Assembly: GCA_947034895.1 (NCBI GenBank)
Contig: OX344763.1
Span: 31,123,025 to 31,187,024, forward strand
Reading direction: 5' to 3'
Length of the DNA stretch: 64,000 nucleotides
Source of the DNA: Rhytidiadelphus loreus
Lineage: Eukaryota; Streptophyta; Bryopsida; Hypnales; Hylocomiaceae
The notes under the pieces were generated by a model. That model ran no database searches, was not told where the DNA came from, and saw only the letters and a program-made list of their open reading frames with translations. Both the position numbers and the translations under genes were made by a program. This document shows, one piece after another, positions 59,386-64,000 of the stretch; position 1 is the first letter of the stretch, and every line of letters begins with the position of its first letter.

Positions 59386-59588
59386 ATGTCTGGGCTCCAA
59401 CCCGCTCATGTTAGTGAGGAGGGAGCGGTGATTGTCCTCCAGGATCTCAGCTTGAAGATGTGCGGGGGTGTGCCTCTACAATCGTATCTCGACGAGTTTC
59501 GGGCTCAAGGAGAATCGCAATGCACGAACGTCTGGTCCAAGGGGATAATTGCGTATCGGTGCCGCACTTGTCAAACGAATGATTCTAG
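59386..59588 (+). CDS. PRT6: PRT6-like exon 1
   Basis: 203 bases, ATG to AG|GTATGT. It encodes the start and the first three zinc ligands of the UBR box (C-x12-C-x2-C). Leaves two bases to the next codon. Confidence 0.88.
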
Positions 59589-62500
59589 GTATGTTAGCAC
59601 GATCTGATCCTCCCCACTATGGTGTTGCATTTCTGTTTCGTACATTGGACCTTTGTTAAAGAATCCAACAGATAGCATTAAGCCGACAAGCTTGGACAAT
59701 TTTGAAGAATGCTTCCAATTTTTGGATCGGATTACGAGCTTCTGGATATCCTTTTACGGGCTTTTTAAACGGTTAAATGTAGTGGTAGTGATTCCTTGTT
59801 CGGGTCGATCTTTGCTTGACAGCTACCTATGGAGCTGGGATCGTTGACGATCTATTCCGACAGAACGTCAACTTCGTTATTCCTTTGTGATGTAAAATCT
59901 AGATGAAGAAATGGCATGGAATCGAGATGTGACCTGGTCGAGAGATTGAAGTGTATGATTAGGCTAGTTTCAGTTTCACGCTTCATATTGACGTTTGATA
60001 TCGCTGACGATGGAGTTGCCCATTATATTGAATATCTGGATTGATTATGGAAACCTCTCTGCAGATTTTGGCATACTCTGTGAATTTAGGAAATATATTC
60101 TCATGAGAATGAGATTGATCGATTCTCTCCTGAATTATTCAAAACGGACATTATTTGCACTTGTTTATAGTATGTGCTGAATTTAGGCTTAATTTTATTA
60201 GTTGAAATTCCCTTTCAGAATAGTTGTATGATCGCTTTTCTGTCTCATCTGCCCTCCCTTTAGGGATCTTGTACAGGGACATGTACTTCGTTATCATCTG
60301 CGACAATAATCGATCATCTTCTTCACGTCTGTCATTTTATATGCCCGTTTCGTACTTGGTTTCACTATCCGAAAGTAGTGTTTCTTATAGTAAGTGAATT
60401 GAAGTTGTAATTTTATGGCATTGGAAATATAATGCTTTATTGGGATTTCATTTGATCTGATTTATGTCTACTTGGGGATGTCTCCTGTATGTAGAATTCG
60501 GGTCGATTTGTCAATCCGTGGGCGGTAGAATCAATTGTAATTTTCAAATCGCCGAAACTGCCTTAGCTGACGAGTTCTTAAAACCCATTCTTTAGGTGGA
60601 CGGATTTGGGCTCTCATGTTACCCTCGATTTCTGGAGAATAGGTTGGCTGATACGCGATTGCTCGTATTCGTAACGTTCGATGATTGTGCTTGGTATAGG
60701 GTTTATGTGTTTCGTGTCGTAGTGACCATTTCCTCTGGTGTTGTAATGCAGTGCAATATGTGTCGAGTGTTTCCAGAACGGTGAGCATTGGAAGCATGAC
60801 TATGGTAATTCCACTCCGCCTTTTGTTTTAGACTGTACTTGTATTCTTTTGGCTTTCTGTGCTTTGTTTGTCTTCTGGAGGTATGAATGTACAAGTGAGT
60901 TCAATGGCAAAGATGTATTTCATCTAGGTTTCAGAGTAGCTTGTAAGAGCATAATTCGTTTCTGAATTTCTGTTGATGTCTATTAACCCAGCATCAAAAT
61001 GTCGTGATCATGCTCTCTGACTACGGCTTTCACGAGTACGACCTTATTTTTGTGCTGTTGAGATCCATGCTCTGATGGTGGCATGTTTGCAGTGATGTAC
61101 CACAGTGAATCTGGTGGGTGCTGCGACTGTGGAGATAAGGCTGCGTGGAAAGAATCGGGGTATGTTCAAGTAGTACTAATGGACTCTATTAGTGGCCGAC
61201 GTAGGCTAAAGCAGGTTCTTTGGCCTTGTAGTGGCTCCTCTATTTCCGGTACTGTTTGCACTACGCAGTACTTTCGGTAGTTGATAGCTCTTTAACCTGC
61301 TGGGTACTGGAGGCAAGCCTAATTTCATTCCCTAGCAATGTATAGATCGCGGGACAATATTTGGAAAACGAAATAGCTCCAGGCATGTGGGAGTTTCATA
61401 AACCATAAGTTCTTGCGACTGACAACTCGGTTTTACAGGTTTTGTTCTATCCATCAACGTCTCCATGTGCAAGAAGCAAGAGTGCAAGACGAGCTTGTGA
61501 AGCCAACACATGATGCTGGTACGTGGATTTGTCTGTTAATTCCCCATGTGGTTGCTGTTGTTTGAAGATATAAATTGGATCAAGATGTTTCGCAGATGGT
61601 GTGGTTGGGTTGGGTCTTTGGTTCTTATGGTCTATTGTGTTAGGCTTAAAAATTCTTAACAATGACGGATATAGAGTCCAGCTGTCCAAATATGTGTCAA
61701 AATTCAGAACTTGCGTCCAAAAGGTGGAAGGATTATGGGCTGGGTGGTTGTTAGCAAGACGTGCCGCCTTCAAGATGTGAAGGTGGTACACAGTGATTTG
61801 AGGTCCACCAATTTGTAATTGCCAAGTTGATAAATTTACTGGCATGTTGAGCGCTGAGATAAAAGAGGTTAAAAAGATGATTTATGAAGTTCGACAACCT
61901 GTTTCAAATACGGGATTATTTCCCTTTCTGACCGTTAACGATCGTTGCGTAGTAGGATCTAAAGCAGCCGACTTGTCATCTCTGGGAATCACTAGTCTGG
62001 ACATTCTAACAAAAAAGTATCCGCAAATGTTAATTATTGAGAGGCTTTTGAAGGCATTGGAAATTGATTAAGTCCAGTGTCAGGTCTTGACTTTATGGAA
62101 TACCTCGTGGTTCTTTGACCTCTCACTGTTTCTTTTTGGATTTTGAAACTGTCTACAGTGCGACATGTGCTGAAAGAGCTGCTGGCGTGGGTTAAGAAGC
62201 TTCATGATAAGCTGAGTAATTCATGTGAGCAAGAGACTGAAGTGTTTATGACAATGGCCAAGATATATTTGGATTGGTCACTGAAGGTCAGCATATTCTG
62301 CTTTGCATCCACTCACTTTCATATTGAACAGATGTTCTCTATGTCTACGTTCAAAATTAACCCTCAAACGTCACAACCAGCCTCTCGGGCTGGTATCCCA
62401 ATGTACTTTCAAGAACTGTGGACCTTCAAGGTTTATTAGGTCATCTACGTCTTCCCGTTGACAATAGACACTCTCAAGTGACAAGGATACTTGAGTCTTT

Positions 62501-63503
62501 TTGGTGGTGTTAAGAGGTGTTCGATGAGAAACATATCAAGAGGATATACTTTTCACATGCAGATTATATGCTGCTGCATCAATTAATAAAATGGAATTAA
62601 AATAACACTCTGGTGTCACTGGTGAGGAGTACCGTTATTCATGAACGGTCGTGTTGTGAAATTATATTCCCTGTTTCACTTGTCTTGTCACTTGAATTGG
62701 TTATGTTTGCAAACAATTTGCTCTTGTTGCTCCGCAGATCTGTGCTGTAGATGCGCTTCGGAGCATAGTTTGCAAGGACATAATAGAGTACGAAATTATA
62801 TATCAGGTATGTAATCAAGATATCCACGAGTTTGTAAATTCAGTGCCTAGTTTTTTTTTTGAACGACGTCTCCTTGTGTCCTTATGATGTGTCCTTAAGT
62901 CTACATGTTGACTTTATTTGCAGATTGATAGTTTGTCGCCGCTGGACATCTTGCTGGACTGCTTGGGCTGGATGCCAGAAAAAATCATTGAAGCGGTATT
63001 GTCATATATATCTCCTTGCATATTTGCACACCAGATTGAGTCGTGAACAGCGAAACATAACAGAGGAGTATAGATTTATAATTCCGTGCATATGGCATAT
63101 GGCATAGATTCTCTGTAGTAAATACAAAGCGGGCTGCAATTAGCTGACAACCTTTTGGTGCATCTGAGAGTTCCTTTATGCATTTTGTTTAACAAAGTTC
63201 TGTGATCACTATGTCTTTAGATTTATTTATTGGAGAATCAGCTGCTATATGTTAGAAGAAATATTGCAGGTTGTTAGTCTGGTGGGAGCACAAATACTAG
63301 AGATGTTCGCTGTTTGACCATTTAGCTGTTGTTTGCCTGCGTGCAGGAGACTACTTTGTTTTTACAACTGTTGTATAAGAACGAATTTAAGATCCAATTT
63401 TTAAATATTTTGAAAGGGAAGTACGAGAAGATGATCATCCTTGCTGTCAATAATGAAGCATATATGAGGAATTACAAGTATCTCGACACAAATTTAGATA
63501 GAG
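59386..63503 (+). CDS. PRT6: PRT6/UBR1-type E3 ubiquitin ligase, 5' part (eight exons, runs off the window)
   Basis: The spliced frame gives 276 codons from the ATG at 59386. Residues 46-113 form a complete UBR box: Cys46, Cys59 and Cys62, Cys71 and Cys74, His80 and His83, the GGCCDCGD block at 93-100, Cys110 and His113. This zinc fold binds basic N-terminal residues of N-degron substrates; PRT6 marks them for the proteasome and controls, among others, oxygen-sensitive ERF-VII factors in flowering plants. A helical region follows. All seven visible introns have GT-AG ends, and all eight exons join in phase. An in-frame TGA at 59374 supports this start. The N-terminus before the UBR box is short compared with Arabidopsis PRT6 as I remember it. 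The RING and C-terminal domains lie beyond the window. Confidence 0.9.
60752..60804 (+). CDS. PRT6: PRT6-like exon 2
   Basis: 53 bases between AATGCAG and G|GTAATT. It encodes AICVECFQNGEHWKHDY, with the C-x2-C and H-x2-H ligands. The preceding intron is 1,163 bases, the longest one visible. Confidence 0.88.
61093..61159 (+). CDS. PRT6: PRT6-like exon 3
   Basis: 67 bases between TTTGCAG and GG|GTATGT. It encodes MYHSESGGCCDCGDKAAWK, the core of the substrate pocket. Confidence 0.9.
61439..61518 (+). CDS. PRT6: PRT6-like exon 4
   Basis: 80 bases between TTTACAG and CTG|GTACGT. It encodes GFCSIHQ, the last zinc ligands, and a charged linker. Confidence 0.85.
61844..62071 (+). other. 75-codon open frame inside PRT6-like intron 4
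   Basis: The intron between exons 4 and 5 holds a frame reading YEVRQPVSNTGLFPFL and later SLGITSLDILTKKYPQML. It starts at TTG and ends TAA. It has no good donor site, and exons 4 and 5 join in phase without it. The sequence looks protein-like, so it may be a nested remnant. Confidence 0.2.
62159..62286 (+). CDS. PRT6: PRT6-like exon 5
   Basis: 128 bases between GTCTACAG and AAG|GTCAGC, encoding VRHVLKELLAWVKKLHDKLS and a helix with IYLDWSLK. Confidence 0.82.
62738..62806 (+). CDS. PRT6: PRT6-like exon 6
   Basis: 69 bases in phase 0 between CCGCAG and CAG|GTATGT, encoding ICAVDALRSIVCKDIIEYE. Confidence 0.82.
62924..62995 (+). CDS. PRT6: PRT6-like exon 7
   Basis: 72 bases in phase 0 between TTTGCAG and GCG|GTATTG, encoding SPLDILLDCLGWMPEKIIEA. 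Confidence 0.82.
63347..63503 (+). CDS. PRT6: PRT6-like exon 8
   Basis: 157 bases between GTGCAG and AGAG|GTATGC, encoding ETTLFLQLLYKNEFKIQFLN and a helical continuation to NLDRG. The next exon must lie beyond 64000; the last 500 bases are intron as far as I can see. Confidence 0.82.
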
Positions 63504-64000
63504 GTATGCATTTCGATTTCTCTTGACCGTGCTGGGCTCACAGGTATCGGTTTCTTGGCTATGCTAAGGTTGTTTATGACTTTTTTTGTTGCTGTTGTTG
63601 CATTAAATTCAGCCATTATGATGATAGTTAAGTGATCTATAATCTGGTTTATGATGTCTAGATAAGAAGTTTCTGTTTTCCGCCAACTGCTGATGTGGTA
63701 TGTGTAACTTAGAAATGGATAAGTAGATACGAAATATTTAGAGATATTTAATATGTGGTGTGTTTGCTTGAGATAAATTTACAAAATAGCTGAATTACTG
63801 ATGTTTGCAACTTGCCAGAGGTCATCAGTACTAAAGAAAATTTTGAAACGACACGCTATTGTTCCCACAATTTTTTTGATTTCACCTCCCCTATGCTTTT
63901 GAGAATAGTTGGCATGATGTAGGTTAATTATACGAGGCACTCTCCCTTTAGGTTGAGCTCACTCATTAAAGTTGGGACGTGCGTCGAGTTGGTGTTGGTT

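Noticed and set aside
59163..59414. Plus frame upstream and overlapping the PRT6 start
   Set aside because: It is in a different frame from the UBR box and is rich in Arg/Gly codons from the GC-rich leader.
61447..61845. 132-codon minus-strand frame in the PRT6-like gene
   Set aside because: It runs opposite exon 4 and intron 4, and the plus strand has clear UBR-box coding and splice sites.
1..64000. CRISPR array, bacterial operons or ribosome-binding sites
   Set aside because: The sequence is eukaryotic with introns and plant transposons; none of the tandem repeats has repeat-spacer structure.

Overview
The window looks like nuclear DNA of a non-seed land plant, perhaps a bryophyte. The evidence is a PRT6/UBR1-type N-degron ligase gene with plant-style GT-AG introns, plant Ty1/copia and CACTA elements, a captured piece of an organellar single-stranded DNA-binding (OSB) gene, and a decayed fragment resembling the flagellar transport gene IFT172, which seed plants without motile sperm lack. 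The species cannot be fixed from the sequence. Most of the window is AT-rich, repeat-filled and gene-poor. The islands of higher GC are at about 44.3-47.6 kb and 58.2-59.6 kb.

Layout. 0-1.7 kb: a non-autonomous CACTA element with a foldback inside it. 4.4-10.3 kb: remnants of one or two minus-strand multi-exon genes, with a 2.1-kb hAT-like element in an exon and a second CACTA element in an intron. 10.7-12.9 kb: members of a terminal-inverted-repeat family flanked by TTAA. 14-22.5 kb: dispersed repeats, three MITEs and another TTAA-flanked element. 22.5-22.9 kb: IFT172-like pseudo-exons. 23.3-25.5 kb: a third CACTA element inside a roughly 190-bp tandem repeat. 26.7-28.4 kb: a foldback element and a decayed coding stretch.

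28.459-33.991 kb holds a complete but dead Ty1/copia retrotransposon: 299-bp LTRs, GTTTT target duplication, Met-tRNA-type primer site, polypurine tract, and gag, protease, integrase, reverse transcriptase and RNase H. It carries an antisense host-gene fragment with a recognisable OSB PDF motif between pol and the 3' LTR. I rate this the most interesting feature of the window.

34-43 kb is decayed intergenic sequence with a strongly G-poor tract (37.5-38.1 kb), truncated and inverted copies of the TTAA family, and a 17-bp minisatellite. 43.8-46.9 kb has a 276-bp tandem duplication and a possible minus-strand gene whose exon carries an in-frame 9-bp minisatellite. 47.6-58.2 kb is again dominated by TTAA-family elements. 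58.2 kb to the end contains the GC-rich promoter and first eight exons of the PRT6-like gene, which runs off the right edge.

The clearest intact gene is the PRT6-like ligase: its eight exons join in phase and assemble a full UBR box. The other host-gene traces are fragments, captured pieces or uncertain models. All coordinates and identities come from reading the sequence by eye; no alignment or database search was run.
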